Part shown: positions 8,148 to 20,149 of the stretch, piece by piece
Numbering within the stretch: the first letter of the stretch is position 1
How the letters are laid out: every line of letters begins with the position of its first letter
From: Ostrinia nubilalis
Taxonomy: Eukaryota; Arthropoda; Insecta; Lepidoptera; Crambidae
Direction of reading: 5' to 3'
DNA length: 64,000 bases
NCBI RefSeq assembly: GCF_963855985.1
Contig: NC_087099.1
Coordinates: forward strand, 12,492,001 to 12,556,000
Notes under the pieces: generated by a model
Seen by the model: only the letters and a program-made list of their open reading frames with translations
Told to the model about the DNA's origin: nothing
Databases searched by the model: none
Position numbers and translations under genes: made by a program

Positions 8148-9035
8148 CAGGGTGGAAACGATAAGTGATATCACTCGATTATTTCTAAACTATACAAGAT
8201 ATCGAAAAACTGGTTACTAATCCTGAAAGTGCTTCACGTGCTTGCTTTCAAACGGTACCAATAATAGGTTACAGAATAAATGGGATCTATCCGAAAATTT
8301 AATGTTTCCAGCTTCCATACTAAATGTATGCCAACTACATAATACTACAAGTCTTAGTGTGTTTTTTTTAATTAAATTATAAATTCTTAAAATAAACTCG
8401 TTAATTGCATTCATTTAAAATTATTTATGAAAAACGATGTCGAACAAGAGATGAGTGGTATGACTGTGGTGTTCGTTTCAGCCAAATGACGTCCACTGCT
8501 GGACAAAGGCCTCCCCCAAGGTTTTCCACAATGAACGGTCCTGCGCTGCCCGCATCCAGGCTCTTCCCGCGACCTTTACCAGATCGTCGGTCCACCTAGT
8601 AGGAGGCCTGCCCACGCTACGTTTTCCAGCCCGTGGTCGCCACTCGAGAACTTTCCTGCCCCAACGGCCATCGTCTCTACGAGCTATGTGCCCCGCCCAC
8701 TGCCACTTGATTTTAGCAATTCTGCGAGCTATGTCGGTTACTTTGGTTCTCCTACGGATCTCCTCATTTCTGATTCGATCACGCAGGGAAACTCCGAGCA
8801 TAGCTCCGAGCATAGACTGTGGTGTATGAAAGATGAAAAAAATAATTTTTTATTTAGATCCAGTTTATACTGTAATCTACTTTATCTACTATTGATACCG
8901 TTGGATAGAGCTCGTGAAGCACTTTTAGGATCAGTAACCAGTTCTACGATATCTTGTGTAGTATTTAATATTATAGGGCTGTATCTTGTACAGTTTCGAA
9001 ATAATCGAGTGAGATCACATAACGTTTACACCCTG
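8148..9035. mobile_element. CAGGGTG-family transposon with inserted RTE tail
   Basis: The left arm begins CAGGGTGGAAACGATAAGTG and the right arm, reverse-complemented, CAGGGTGTAAACGTTATGTG. The inverted similarity extends about 150 bp, including CTGATCCTGAAAGTGCTT-like text on each side. TA flanks both ends (8146-8147, 9036-9037). Without the 353-bp LINE insertion (8473-8825) the element was about 535 bp. A related fragment lies at 55748-55850. No transposase is visible. Confidence 0.7.
8473..8814 (-). mobile_element. 5'-truncated RTE-type LINE with 11-bp target duplication
   Basis: The insertion is flanked by perfect copies of GACTGTGGTGT (8462-8472 and 8815-8825). The minus strand is open for 111 codons (8813-8478). 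It gives the C-terminal tail of insect RTE-like reverse transcriptases: KWQWAGHIARRDDGRWGRKV, VGRPPTRWTDDLVKVAG, then LGEAFVQQWTS at the end. The reverse transcriptase core is lost by 5' truncation. The 3' end near TTTCAGCCAAATGACGTCC matches the copies at 55656 and 59104. Confidence 0.88.
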
Positions 9036-9319
9036 TATATACATTTTTTGTATAATTTTAGAATGTTTCGATTTGGTTTTATTCATGAGTGACTTTTGAA
9101 CAAATACGAATTACATTCTTAATTCTTTTGACATTGATTGGAATTATCAATTTGAACTGTAAAATATAATATACTTGATAAAACATTTATTCAGGAATTA
9201 CATAATAATAATGACTATGTTTATGCATACAGAGTGATAACATGCGTTGAAAGCGTCATACAGAACAAACTGGAGTGAGACAGGACGAAGTGAAACTATA
9301 AAAACATAATTTTACTCAC

Positions 9320-9386
9320 ATTTCTAAATCCTTCACCTCGACCACCTTGCCGAAGGTGCCCTCACCGAGTGTGTCGATGATTTTGT
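9320..9386 (-). CDS. Doa: Doa kinase exon: glycine-rich loop
   Basis: A 67-nt exon, two bases plus 21 codons plus two bases, between acceptor GGTTTAATTGCAG and donor AT|GTGAGT. It encodes KIIDTLGEGTFGKVV then EVKDLE. GEGTFGKV is the nucleotide-binding P-loop (residues 124-131). The first bases complete a Tyr codon, giving the RYKI junction expected in the family, and the last two begin a Met codon. Confidence 0.95.
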
Positions 9387-9863
9387 CTGCAATTAAACCA
9401 AGGTGACATATTAATTAAATGCACACAAACAGTCATGATGGAATTCGGCATTGGTTTTTAATGAAAAGGGCTCATTATAATAGCAATTGAACACATTCAA
9501 TAAATGCATTTACATATTAGTGAGCTAAAAACCAATGACTACCACTCCAACATGACTGAGAATTCGATGATCTGTAAGTTACCACTGAATTGTGAAAAAT
9601 TTAAATTAAATAAAAAAAAAATAGATTGAATTCTTGATTCCACATAACACTGAGCACTAAAATTTGATTTGGGTCATTAACAGAACTAGGTTTCTTGAAA
9701 TTTCTGCTGTCTGTATCAAAAGGAAATGCAATGTGTTTATTGTTTATGTGTAAATGATGTTAAAAATATTTGATTAACTGTCACTGTGTGTGTAATGTAT
9801 GGTATGGTGTGGTGTTTGTGTAGTGTAGTAGCAGTTTGTTTAAGTTATGGTGTGGACACGAAC

Positions 9864-9945
9864 ATCTCGCTCCCATGACATAGCCGGGCCAGTACACCAG
9901 GTGTCCGTCCTTGTCGTCCTTGACGGAGGAGCGTGCCCGGGAGCT
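9864..9945 (-). CDS. Doa: Doa exon: linker into the kinase domain, common acceptor for alternative N termini
   Basis: An 82-nt exon, 27 codons plus one base: SSRARSSVKDDKDGHLVYWP then GYVMGAR. The DDKDGHLVY block precedes the kinase domain in all CLK proteins. The donor is T|GTTCGT. The acceptor is CTGCAG at 9946-9951. The open frame upstream stops at about 10087, and no other AG acceptor occurs in between apart from one 2 nt away, so the start is well constrained. Its polypyrimidine tract is weak and GC-rich. The phase 0 start accepts the Arg/Ser exon (20150) and the alternative first exons at 10912, 14305 and 17806. Confidence 0.88.
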
Positions 9946-10086
9946 CTGCAGGCGCCAGCCAGCCGCGCCGCCGGGAGCGAAGCGCCGCACGCCAGCCGCA
10001 CGCCAATGCGCCAACGCCACACGGATGCCAATGCCACGGAGAGCGCCACGCGTTCGCCACGACCCGAGTAGTGTTGTACCCAACAA

Positions 10087-10911
10087 TCAGACAATGGAAC
10101 GGTTGCCCGTCAGACAAGCGACAATTGGTATGGTGTCGTACATGCTGTTAAAGGGCGGACGGGTGGGCGCTGCGGAACGGCGCTGGCGGACGCCCGAGCC
10201 GGGCCCGGGCCTCGGGCGCCCGCCGAGCGCGCCGCCGTTCGCACGGACCGGCCGGGAGCGGGACGGGACGGGAGCGGAGCTGGGATCACTGGGAGGGGTT
10301 CCGACGCACCTCACGCACTCTTTCAATCTCACATCGACCGCTCACCCTGGGTTTAAGGAATAACAGTGTCCACCCGATTGCCATTTAAAAATAAATAAAC
10401 ACAATCCTAATTATACTAACGCTAGCACCGAGCGTATCGGGATATCGCTTACGCTTAGAATTAGACAAAATATTAACGTAAATATGTGACATTATGTTAG
10501 TTTTCAAAACACGCATAAGTAATGTTATCACATGCACTATCATGGCACTTTTTTATTCTTTACGTCCACGTTCAACGAATGTCAACAGATTATTAGCGAC
10601 TGCGTTCGTATTTGTTTGAAACCGTCAAGCAGTTATTTGCTTCTACCTCACATTTCTATAATAAAATTTTACTACTGTTTGTTTTTAAACGTCGAGACAC
10701 ATGCATTCCACAGAGTAAATATTGTTTGAGGTGCTATTATAAATCGTAATTAGGCGTACAATGATTACGAGTCATTCATTCGATGTAAATAAATATTAGG
10801 CTAAATAATGTTTACTGGTACAAGTGTTGCAACACTTCACATTGAATAGGAAAACCACGGACCGGGTGTTTGTTAGCGGCACACAGAGCGCAGGCGGTTA
10901 GCAGTGCTTAC
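10087..10911. other. Doa intron with GC-rich island at 10140-10300
   Basis: A CpG-rich block (runs such as CGGGCCCGGGCC near 10200) just upstream of the linker exon. It could be a promoter or a 5' leader, but no convincing exon was found. The open frames in it on both strands reflect lack of stop codons in GC-rich DNA. Confidence 0.4.
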
Positions 10912-12297
10912 AGGCGGCGTGACCGCGCGCCGCAGCAGGTGGCGCGGCCGGCGCGGGCGCTGGCGCGCGCGCAGCTCGGGCGGCAGCGCCACCACGTCGC
11001 CCACGCCCAGCGGCTCCGGCTTCTTCGTTGCGACAGTTTCGTTCGACACATCGTTGCCCTCCTTTTCTCCGATGCGACCGTACACCTCGTCCAGGTGCGC
11101 GTACTTCATTATGAGGCTCTGTATCTCCTTTCGTCGCGTCTCTCGCTCGCTCAGCACCCGATCTCCCACCGGGGTCTTGTCGTCGTCCTCGTCGCTGGAC
11201 GGAAAGTATATTTGCTTTTGTCCCACTGTCTCTTTTGATGGAGAGGATGCGGGAGTCTTTGTTAATTTTGATTTTGTCTTTTCGCTGCTGAGCGGTGAAA
11301 CCAAATCGCGAACACCCGAATGTATGTCGATATTGACAGGTCGCAGTGCTAATTTACCTTTCTTATCACTGTTCTCACTTTTTTCGGCTCGGAGTGATCG
11401 TCTCTGGTGTCTTCTGTAAACACTATCCCTATCTTTCCCATAGTATGGACGATCTCTTAAGGGTATTATATCATATCCGTTTTTGTTTTCATCTTTGTCC
11501 TTCTGTTTCTGATTAGATGATAATCGGCGGTCAGCTGTGTTTCTAAACGGCGTCTTGTCTCTGGTTTTCTCACGAGAATAATTGTTTCGTTTAAATGAAC
11601 TTTCACCGAAAACTGCAGTCGTCAAGCTTCTCATTAATCCTCTAGGCATAGGAGGTTCCGGTTCTAATGTTTTATCACGATCTTCTTTCTCTTTTCTAGC
11701 TCTCTCTTTTTTCTGGACGGCTATTCTGTCTAAGACTGACGAATATTTATCTTCTAATCGGCTACGTGTACTTCCTAGAAGGATCGTGCTATCGACATTA
11801 TTATTGGCTTCCTTGAGAGGATATCGTTTGGTAAATGGAGATGATTTATTATCTTTCATATGGGCTCTGCGGAATGAGTCACTACGACCGAGAGCACTAA
11901 TGCCGGAGGTAGAATGTAAAGGTGATATGTCAAGTCTTGATTTGGGTGAGCTGAGGTAACCGTACGTACGATCATCATTCAGTTTCCTCGTGGCCGCTGA
12001 GACACCGGTAAGCAAAGGTGTGTACGGTGATATATGTCTGGAGTTTTCGTATCGTCTTACACTGGCAAGAGCTGAATTTTTACTAGAAAGCAACTTGTCA
12101 TCATATCTGGTTCGTGCGGCACTTAATTTTGTGTCTGGGACATCTGATTTTTCTGAGGGTCCCCGTCGAGTTAGCCGATTGATGATGTTGGAATAGCCAT
12201 CCGACAATAGCTGTGTCACGCTTGTGGTAGACGACCGGCTGTAACGATGACGCCGAGGGCTAGTCGTGCCATTTCCATTGGCGTTTATTGTTGTCAT
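10912..12297 (-). CDS. Doa: Doa alternative first coding exon, 462 codons
   Basis: A long open exon from ATG at 12297 (context AAACATGAC) to the consensus donor CCT|GTAAGC (10906-10911), phase 0, which joins in frame to the linker exon at 9945. The frame would otherwise end 12 codons beyond the donor. The product is Ser/Arg/Lys-rich and mostly low in order: PRRHRYSRSSTTSVTQLL at the start, several RY/RS clusters, a charged helix-forming stretch KKERARKEKEDRDKTLEPE, and REIQSLIMKYAHLDEVYGRI near the C end, which may be an ordered short helix. No enzyme domain is visible. Strand, position and phase argue for a long Doa isoform; an independent nested gene is possible. Confidence 0.7.
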
Positions 12298-14298
12298 GTT
12301 TATTCGATAAACTTATTTATTATTTACACTCACTTTACCCTGGATAAATTACGTAGTATTCGAATAACGTCATAATTCCACAATGAACCACAATACACAA
12401 AACATATTTTTTTCAAAAAGTGGTGAATGCTTCGGTACCGGACATTAGACTGGGTCTATCTCGAGATTGGGAGCGTACCTAAGCGCGAACGAATTTCAGA
12501 AAGATCACTAGCGCAGGCGAGTGCGGCCGCCGGTGCCAAGTAATGGTCGTGGACTAAAAATATCGGCAACCCGTGGGAGCGCCCTCCCGCGCACTCCCGG
12601 TGTGCGCGCGCGCATTTCTTCGCATTACACTTGTTATAATTTTGTATCTCAATTTACTTTTTCTTATTTCTTTATTTGCGTATTTACACAAGTCTGCGGT
12701 CGTGATATATTTGACATGGAAACGTTTGCAGGACCTAATAGGGAACGACATACGTAGATGTCTACCTACGTATTTACGATTTTGTTTTGGCAAACTTATG
12801 TAGTGGAATGCTAGTGTCTTTTTATACGGAAAATACTTATTAATAGAGTAAGAGCTGGTTCAACGAACAAAGTTGTCAATCAGTGTCAAATTATAATGGA
12901 GAAGTAGTAATTAGTCATGCGAGTCGGTGAACTTTTTGATATTTCTGAAACTTACACCTTTCTCTGAACGATGAGCTGGGCCGCCAAGACAGTTCTGTCA
13001 ATAAGCGGTAAGTAATTGGGTTAGTGGGGCGCGTGTGAGTAGCGAACAATGCCGCCTGCGCACGCGGCCAGCACGCAACAGATCCATCTCACAAGATAAA
13101 CAATTATTATCCCATAGGTCAGCTGTGTGTTTATCTCGAGTTAAACTTGAACGAGAGATTACTACGTGTGTTATCTCACTGGACATGACATGTCACGGGT
13201 AGTCCGAAGCGCTCGGGAACGGCGGATGCGGGCGCCGCGATAAAACGTCCAGTGACACGAATGCTCTACGTGTCTCACGCTTATCATTTTGTAAACGATC
13301 CGTGTTACATTTGTTTTTTATTCTACTTGACGCCCCGACAATTCTGCAATTGGTTTAAATAAGTAGCTCCTATTTTCTTTCACCATCATAATAGTATAAT
13401 CATGTCAATTTAGCTGTTTTTAGATTGTATCTACTATTTATGAAATATTCATAAGAAACTGAAAGTGAATTAATTACCTTTCATCGCAGGATTTTACAAT
13501 TCTAGGTAAGAATGTTCTAGCTTTCGAAGGAAGTGGTACTGGTATTGGTGCAGGCAGCGGAAACCGCGCGAAAATAACCAACATTCTATAGCCACATTCG
13601 CGTACCGACCTCTTGCATGCTTTGAACTTTTCCCCTTTTATTCACCAACACTTTTTATTACGATTATCGATTTAATAATAAATTTCAACTCTATTACGAG
13701 TATTTTCATCAACATAATAGTAACATCGAATGATTGACTGAATTCATTGAAAAAAGTATCCGCAGTTGATATGGAATGCACGTAAGTGGCAACAGTTTAA
13801 ATGTTTACACAGTTGTATCACAAACATGGGTCAAACGCACCTGCAGGAATACATTATCATCAGATATAAGTGGATAGTTGTATTTGAAGATTACTTGAAA
13901 TATGTGAGATGAATTATTGTATGAATTAACTTTACGAGATGTTATGACACAGAGAGCGATTAGAACAAAAAACACTGATGCAACATATTCATCGGCACTG
14001 ATAACGTTGCGGAAGTATTGGTTTAGACTCATCGCCACATGTGAACTGTTGGTAAGCATCGCACACAGACTGTCGGCGTGCTCTCAAACCAGCTGTTTAG
14101 TGCGCCGCAGGGAATAACAATAGCAGGTAAGGAGACCTCTTGCGCTATTGGCCCATCATTCATTGTAGGGTAGGGGCAAGTAACTGAACATTTTAAAAGG
14201 CCATGCGATATTGCCCATTTGAATATGTCACATCTGCAGTGTTTATGTTAATTATATTTAGATTATGTAAGATGATAGTTTAATAATTAATTATTAAA
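12298..14298. other. Leader and promoter candidate region, otherwise intron
   Basis: Upstream of the 12297 start there is a GC-rich block at 12530-12615 with alternating GCGCGCGCG, a plausible promoter for that isoform. A second GC-rich patch is at 13200-13240. A possible plus-strand micro-exon is at 12971. I see no other coding potential. Confidence 0.35.
12971..13007 (+). CDS. Possible plus-strand first micro-exon (weak)
   Basis: ATG at 12971 opens MSWAAKTVLSIS and runs into G|GTAAGT, a consensus donor, at 13008. A short hydrophobic or mitochondrial-type N terminus is conceivable, and the start resembles that of small mitochondrial assembly factors such as PET117. No following exon could be found on this strand, so this is only a lead. 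Confidence 0.2.
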
Positions 14299-14304
14299 AC
14301 TGAC

Positions 14305-14490
14305 CTTGCCTGCTAGCCGACTACAGGCACCGTCTATATCAAAAAGGACTTCTGCCACGACAGAGAGCAGTTTCGCAACATCATGCCACTTGCACCTGTG
14401 CTCCTTGAGAAACCGCTTGTAAAGCTCATAAAAGGAGGCTAGACGTAAGGGCACTCTCACACGATCGTGTTTTAATGATATTTCAGTCAT
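14305..14490 (-). CDS. Doa: Doa alternative first coding exon, 62 codons
   Basis: From ATG at 14490 (context ACAATGACT) to donor AAG|GTCAGT (14299-14304), exactly 62 codons, phase 0. It encodes MTEISLKHDRVRVPLRLASF, then YELYKRFLKEHRCKWHDVAK and LLSVVAEVLFDIDGACSRLA. The composition is that of a folded, amphipathic-helix protein, unlike the disordered long N termini. I do not recognise the fold. It is open upstream to 14628, but the GC-rich upstream part looks like leader. Phase and strand allow splicing to 9945; this is inferred. Confidence 0.55.
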
Positions 14491-17400
14491 TGTACGAGGT
14501 TGCACTACGATTGATAACACTAAACAGAGCACTGCACGCCACAGCCCGAGCGTGGGGGCGGGTAGGCACTGCGCCGGCTGCCTCACAACTGCTCTGTACT
14601 GGCGACCGATACCGCCGGCCGACCACAATTCTTCTTCAAATCAACGCGACAAAGGTTAAGAAAGGTTTGTAAACTCATCGAAACGTAACAATCAGTGGAA
14701 AATGGAAATTAAAATTGCAACTATTAATCAACATGAAACGTTCACGTTCAACGGCGAAGAATGGACTGAGGGAACTGCGCGGTGGTACTTTAATTAAAAA
14801 TGTCCAGCAGGAATGAAGCAAACAATTTGTAACGTGAGCTTTCGGTTCAAACAGGATTGATCCGCGTTGGAGCGACTCAGCTGGTCTTAATTACTATAGT
14901 AATTAGAAATATTGAAAGAATTAGTAATTAGATTTATGAATAGCATCAAATTGGTTACATGAGAAATTTTATACTCACTGCGATTAGTTAGTTTACGGTA
15001 GGTTACATGAAAATCGTCACGTGTTAAATAGAAACGCAAGTTTTTGTTTACCAATGATAACAATAGTTTTACATAAATTGATCAAATATATCAGGTAAGT
15101 AGGTATAACAATAAACAATAATTGTTTTTGTTCCGTATAAGGCTCTAATGAAAGCTACTTTTCAATTATGAAAAGAGTGATTAGACCGATATAGCGGTAT
15201 TTTGAGGCTAGTAGTGGTCGGGCGGTTGGCGCAACATGCGCGGTATCGCAAGGTCGGCCGGAAGGAACTGGGCATTACCAAATAGATAGGTGGGTTCGAA
15301 ACACCGCATGCCGCATTTATCAGACCATATCAACCGCGCCGTACAATGTATTTAATGATACGCGATAGGACCGCCATCCTCTATCAGCGTTCTTGACCTT
15401 AGAATACGCCTTAATGTTAAGGTAAACGCTTCATCTATGTTACTAAACTTGGTGTATTACGTGACCAATATTTCTTTGCGCAATATACAACTATTTCTGC
15501 GATAAAGAGGTCGCGTTTTTGAATCAGTAATATTTACTGACAGAAGGATGAGTAAGAAATTACATTCGTGTAGTAGTCAGCGAGGGGTCTGATTCACGAG
15601 ATCCGCACTGAGCCGCCTGCGACGGGTTTCAATTGATAGATTCGGTACTACAATTCAAAACAATTGAGCCGCACGCTACTTGATGAACGCCCATTAACTG
15701 CTTCGTGGGCTCGTTGCCTTCTTATGAAATGCATATTAACATACCCCGTTTATTTTTACATTAAATAATGAATATTTCATCCTCATTAAATATTTTCGTA
15801 CTTCGCGAATCTAGTTCTCCGCCTGTTTTCATTATTATGAGCAGCTGTGTTAACTCAGTAAAGGAATAAGCCTGGCACAGTTTTTAAAGTATGTAGCACA
15901 AAACCTACTATTAAAACAAACAACTTGGTCAAATTGTTATCGTTGACAGGCAAAAAGGTCACTTTCAATACCTACACTAATATACTAGGTTACTGTTAAA
16001 CTTGGATTTTTCGATCCAAATAAAGAGCTTATTTATATGAATAAGAATAAATTCTTGAATCTAAATCAAATTGATAATAAAATACAAGTATGTAACTCAT
16101 ATAAATCGCAAGTACATGAAGTGCGGTAATAAGTTGTGCAAACTACTAATAAACAACTAACGTTTTTTATGAACTGTGAAACAAATAACGGAATAATTTT
16201 TGACTAATATTGATTTCTGAACTGAATTGAAACACGACTATTACGTTTTTTTTAAGATATTGTTACATATTATCGATTTCTGGACTTCTTATTTAATTAA
16301 TTATTATGTCAGCTCGTTAGGTTTCTGCCAAACCAGTTCGATTGAATTTCAAATTGGTTAAGTCAGGTAATATTTTAATAACATTAATTACAAAATCTAA
16401 TTAAATTAATAATATATCTTATTAAATTAATAGTATGTTCAGTACGCTTCAGTAACCATTTATTAACCCTTTAACGGACAAAGCAAGTTAAATTCTTTTC
16501 AGTGTTTTAAGATCTGAAAATGTAACAAAACTATTACTGAAATCAAAATTACTGAAAATTACCATTTTGAATAGATTTTGACCAATTTGACCGTAAATGA
16601 CAAGTCAGTCATTTTCAGCAATAATTGCGTCCTTCAGCTAATCACCATAGATAACTAAATCAAGTTTATTATCTCTGGATACGTAAATAGGAAACGTCAA
16701 ACCTAAAATTAGTTTTAGAGAGTGAGTGATTCCAAAATAGCAAACCTAGTCTGACACTAATATATTTATAAGTTTCAATTTTCTTTTAGAAATCGACCGT
16801 GGGAATAAATAAATAATGAAGTGTGTGTTGTTAAATAATGAGCTATTCCTGCACTTTGCGTTTGTAATAGTTGCTAGTCTAGTGAATATAGTACGTTATT
16901 AGGCACTTTAATTATGAGTGTAAAAGCTCTTTTAAAAGCTTAAATGCAAAAAATAAATATCCGTAAACTCTTAGTTTATGATACCAATTATTATTGCTGT
17001 TAACCTGCCTACTATATTGTAATAAATTGTCTGAATTAATTAGTTAGCGTGAGAGGCTGTGGTTTCCACTCCAGTGTGACTCGATATCACACGGAGTGGA
17101 CGAGACGGTCGATGGATTCGCCTAGGTGAAGGTAAGCATCACGGTACTATTTCTGTGCTCATGCGTCGTCCATGTTATCAAAGGCAGAACACGTGGCGCC
17201 ATCTAGCGAACGGCATCAGAATCGCATAGCTAGCTACATACAAGCGTAAAAGCTGGACTATTTTCGAGACGGTCATACGTATGTTATTTACTACTATAGG
17301 AACATAAAAATGTAATTGTTGTTTGTTTTATAAAACAAAAATAGATTATCGGAAAGTTTTTAAATTATGCATGACGTAGATGGTCCCATCTAAAGGTGCG

Positions 17401-17805
17401 TCTTATATTTCAGGACCTTAACTATCAAATTTAATTATGTATTACGATGACTGGTTGTAATGAAAATCAGAAAAACAGATGCAATAAGTGGGTTTTCAAC
17501 ACACAACAAGTGTTAGTGCATGCTTAAGTAACATATCAATCAACCTAGCCTTGACATTTTTGTAAGTTCACAGTTTCCTGTAAACTGTTTCAGACTGTAA
17601 TAAAATGGGCAAGAGAATAGTGATGAATTAAATCCTTGACCTGATAGTATACTCTAAAATAGATGCGCATTGCTCTCAATATACACACGTTGGCAGAGCA
17701 TTGCGCAGTTACTTTTAATATAACGTTCATACATTTATTTCATTTATAGCGTTTCTAAAATGTATTGGCGCTTAAGATGAAAAGGTTGATTAAGTAGTAT
17801 CTGAC
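14491..17805. other. Doa intron, largely featureless
   Basis: An AT-rich stretch with no ORF of note between 14700 and 17750. A degenerate tRNA-like or SINE-like block lies at 15211-15310. A GGCGCCATCTAGCG motif, common in repetitive DNA of moths, occurs at about 17195. No exon with a good phase was found. Confidence 0.45.
15211..15310 (+). repeat. Possible tRNA-derived SINE fragment
   Basis: It has a box A-like TAGTGGTCGGGCGGTTGGC and, about 80 bp downstream, a box B-like GGTTCGAAAC with short stem GGTG/CACC. The spacing is slightly long for a tRNA and no cloverleaf can be drawn, so at best it is a degenerate SINE head. Confidence 0.25.
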
Positions 17806-19710
17806 CTCTACTTCCTTGGGTTGCTTGTCAAGCTTTAGCTGGGACACAGGCGGAGGCAGGCGTGGCGGTTGATATGAGCAAGAAGGTTGAGGCTCCACTT
17901 GGTGGTTTGCATTGGGGGGTGCTTGCGGAGAGGGTTTTGGACTCTTCGGAGCACTCACTGGCTGACCTTCCGCATTCTGTACACGTATTTGAGGTGCTGA
18001 CTGGGGTCCACTTGGTGTGACCTCATTAAACGGCCTTTTGGGAGCCAACCAAGCGGGTGGGACAGCAGGTGGTTGAGGCGCCTGTCGTAACACTTGCTTG
18101 TTGCTGGTGGTACTCTTTACTTCCTCAGGTATATGTTTTTCTGGTGGCTGGTCATTCGTTTTTTTACTGTTCGAATTTAAACTCGATGAAGCAGGTTCAG
18201 CCGTTATCACACTTTGATTTTTAGGAGGTTCAACGAATTGTGTTTCCTGATTTGGTAATGAATTAGGTACAGGAGGTAGTTTCGTAGGTAATGGATCTTG
18301 AAGTGGAATGGATGGCAATTGGCTAAGAGGTAGATTGGCCATTGTCGTTGTACTCAAAGGCAAATGTTGCATTTCGTCCGTTTTATTAGACTCTTTGATA
18401 GTTTCACTTTTAGTAACTGCACTAGGTTTAGGAGGATCAGGTATAACTGGAGATGTGTCATCTCTACTTTGAGAATAATCACTATCACAACATGATAATT
18501 CATCGAGACTTTGTACTAAATCTAGAGCAGATGCTTCGTGATAATCTGTTGAACATGGTGAGGTGTCATTACTTGTATCATCGCCAGCGATACCATGTAA
18601 TCTTTGTGGTGAACATTTGCTGCTAGGTATGAACGCTAAACTAGATGTTATATCATTTGAAATATCAGCATTTAAAGATTCTTCCGTGGAAGATTCTCTA
18701 TTGAGAGTTTCAACTACATTCACTTTTTCATCGTCACTCACTATATTACTCACTACAGCCGTTTCGCGAGCCACTAATGCTTCTTCAGACAAATTTTCAC
18801 ATTCTTCAGTATTATTCTCACTAGGATCATCAATTATTGCAGTTGCGAGTTCTTCAAGACACGAATTGTCATCAAATGATTCGATCTTGGCTTGTTCTAC
18901 TACAGGTAAGCTCATGTACTGAGGTATTGCATATTCTAAGTCAGTCAAAGGCATATAATGAATAGCATCCTGATCTCCAATAGGAGTCTCAAAGTGTGGA
19001 GGATAGTATTCAAACGCCGAATTATCTGTCCCGTACGTAGACCAAGGATCATTCGGTGGGATCATAGGTAACCTATCATAATATAATTCAGGATTAAAAT
19101 TACAATCGACTAGTAGTTCAGGTTTATAGTCCCAGGTTGGCACAAATGAATCTTCAAAAGCCAAATAGTTTTCAGGAAGAACAACCATAGTGTTGTTTAT
19201 CTGATTAGGATCTAAAGCGTATGTTCCGTCATAAAACGGATTATTAAGAACTAGCGGTGCTGGTTGTAGAGGACCAATGGGTTCAACAGATATTTCAGCT
19301 TCCACGAATAATCCATACTTTGATAAATCTGGTTCTGATCGCCTGTGTCGAAGAGCACTACAATCAACATCAGACGGAGACGAAAATATGTCCGAAATGT
19401 CGAAACTATGAGTTCTTCTTAAAATATATCCTTCTGGTTGGAACTGTTGCTCATTGTCCATATCAGTTTGCAGAACACCTTTGTCGTCATGGTTTTCGTA
19501 AAGCGTTTCGTATGTCGGTACACCCACGTTGTTTATTTCGTTCAAGGCTGATGCATCGTTTGTTTGGTTGTGATCAGCATCGGCGGTAGCGTCGACGTCA
19601 CAAATGTCACGGACGACATCACTGGGCAAGAGCACCACGTGCGGCAGGGCAGGTGGGGGCCCGCAAAACAACAGGTTGTTAGGTGGCGGTCGCGGCGGCG
19701 GAGCAGCCAT
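17806..19710 (-). CDS. Doa: Doa alternative first coding exon, 635 codons
   Basis: I choose ATG at 19710 (context GCAGCCATGGCT, near ideal) over the upstream ATG at 19854, whose extra 48 codons look like GC-rich leader. The exon ends at donor GAG|GTCAGA (17800-17805), phase 0, fitting the linker exon at 9945. The start is MAAPPPRPPPNN. The N half is acidic and has two basic-Ser motifs, RRTHSFDISDIF and RRSEPDLSKYGLF, which look like phosphorylation or 14-3-3 sites. The C third is strongly proline-rich (QAPQPPAVPPAWLAPKRP; PPRLPPPVSQL). No globular domain is visible. It is a likely disordered regulatory N terminus of a long Doa isoform. Confidence 0.68.
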
Positions 19711-20149
19711 GGCTGCGCGCTGGCCACCCGCGGTCCAGCGCGACGGACTAGTATTTCGGCGCGCGGCGAAGACGCGCCGGGCGGCCGACCGAGCTTTGCG
19801 ACTGACTGAAGGCGTTCCGAGTGACGAAGGCGAACACAAATAGAACGGGCGCAAGCGCGAGGAGGTCGCCGTCTCTCGCGCACATCTTCACGGGCGAAGG
19901 CGCATGCGCACGCGCAATGGCAAGCCAAACCCGTCCCGCGTGTTATCCCAAACAGGCACGCTGACGTTTATGCTTTATTCTGGTTCCGCACTTCGCTTAC
20001 GACGGGTCCTATTCTCTACTAAATAACATACAGGTTTTCGGGTGGACACTTGTTATAATGGCGAGCGACGAGTTTGAACTATAGATCATACAACCTTCCA
20101 TACTTCAACTAAAATAAAATAACAAATGAAAAGAAACGGTGGGACTCAC
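19711..20149. other. GC-rich leader or promoter of the 635-codon exon
   Basis: The CpG-rich block at 19711-19935 lies just upstream of the chosen ATG on the minus strand. It is a good candidate 5' UTR and promoter, though no TATA or initiator can be fixed. The rest is intron next to the Arg/Ser exon donor. Confidence 0.4.

Noticed and set aside
8405..9092. Plus frames within 8.4-9.1 kb
   Set aside because: They run through the RTE tail and CAGGGTG element.
9945..9951. Tandem acceptor CAG/AG before the linker exon that would let the phase 2 first exon splice in directly
   Set aside because: The Arg/Ser exon at 20276-20150 supplies the phase change, so a 2-nt shifted acceptor is not needed.
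9781..10363. Several open frames of 70-150 codons around 10 kb on both strands
   Set aside because: They lie in a CpG-rich block with few stops, lack domain features, and overlap the true linker exon.
10870..12196. Plus-strand frames opposite the 462-codon exon
   Set aside because: Antisense shadows of a long coding exon.
17180..17230. GGCGCCATCTAGCG block as a regulatory site
   Set aside because: The motif recurs in repetitive insect DNA; nothing links it to regulation.
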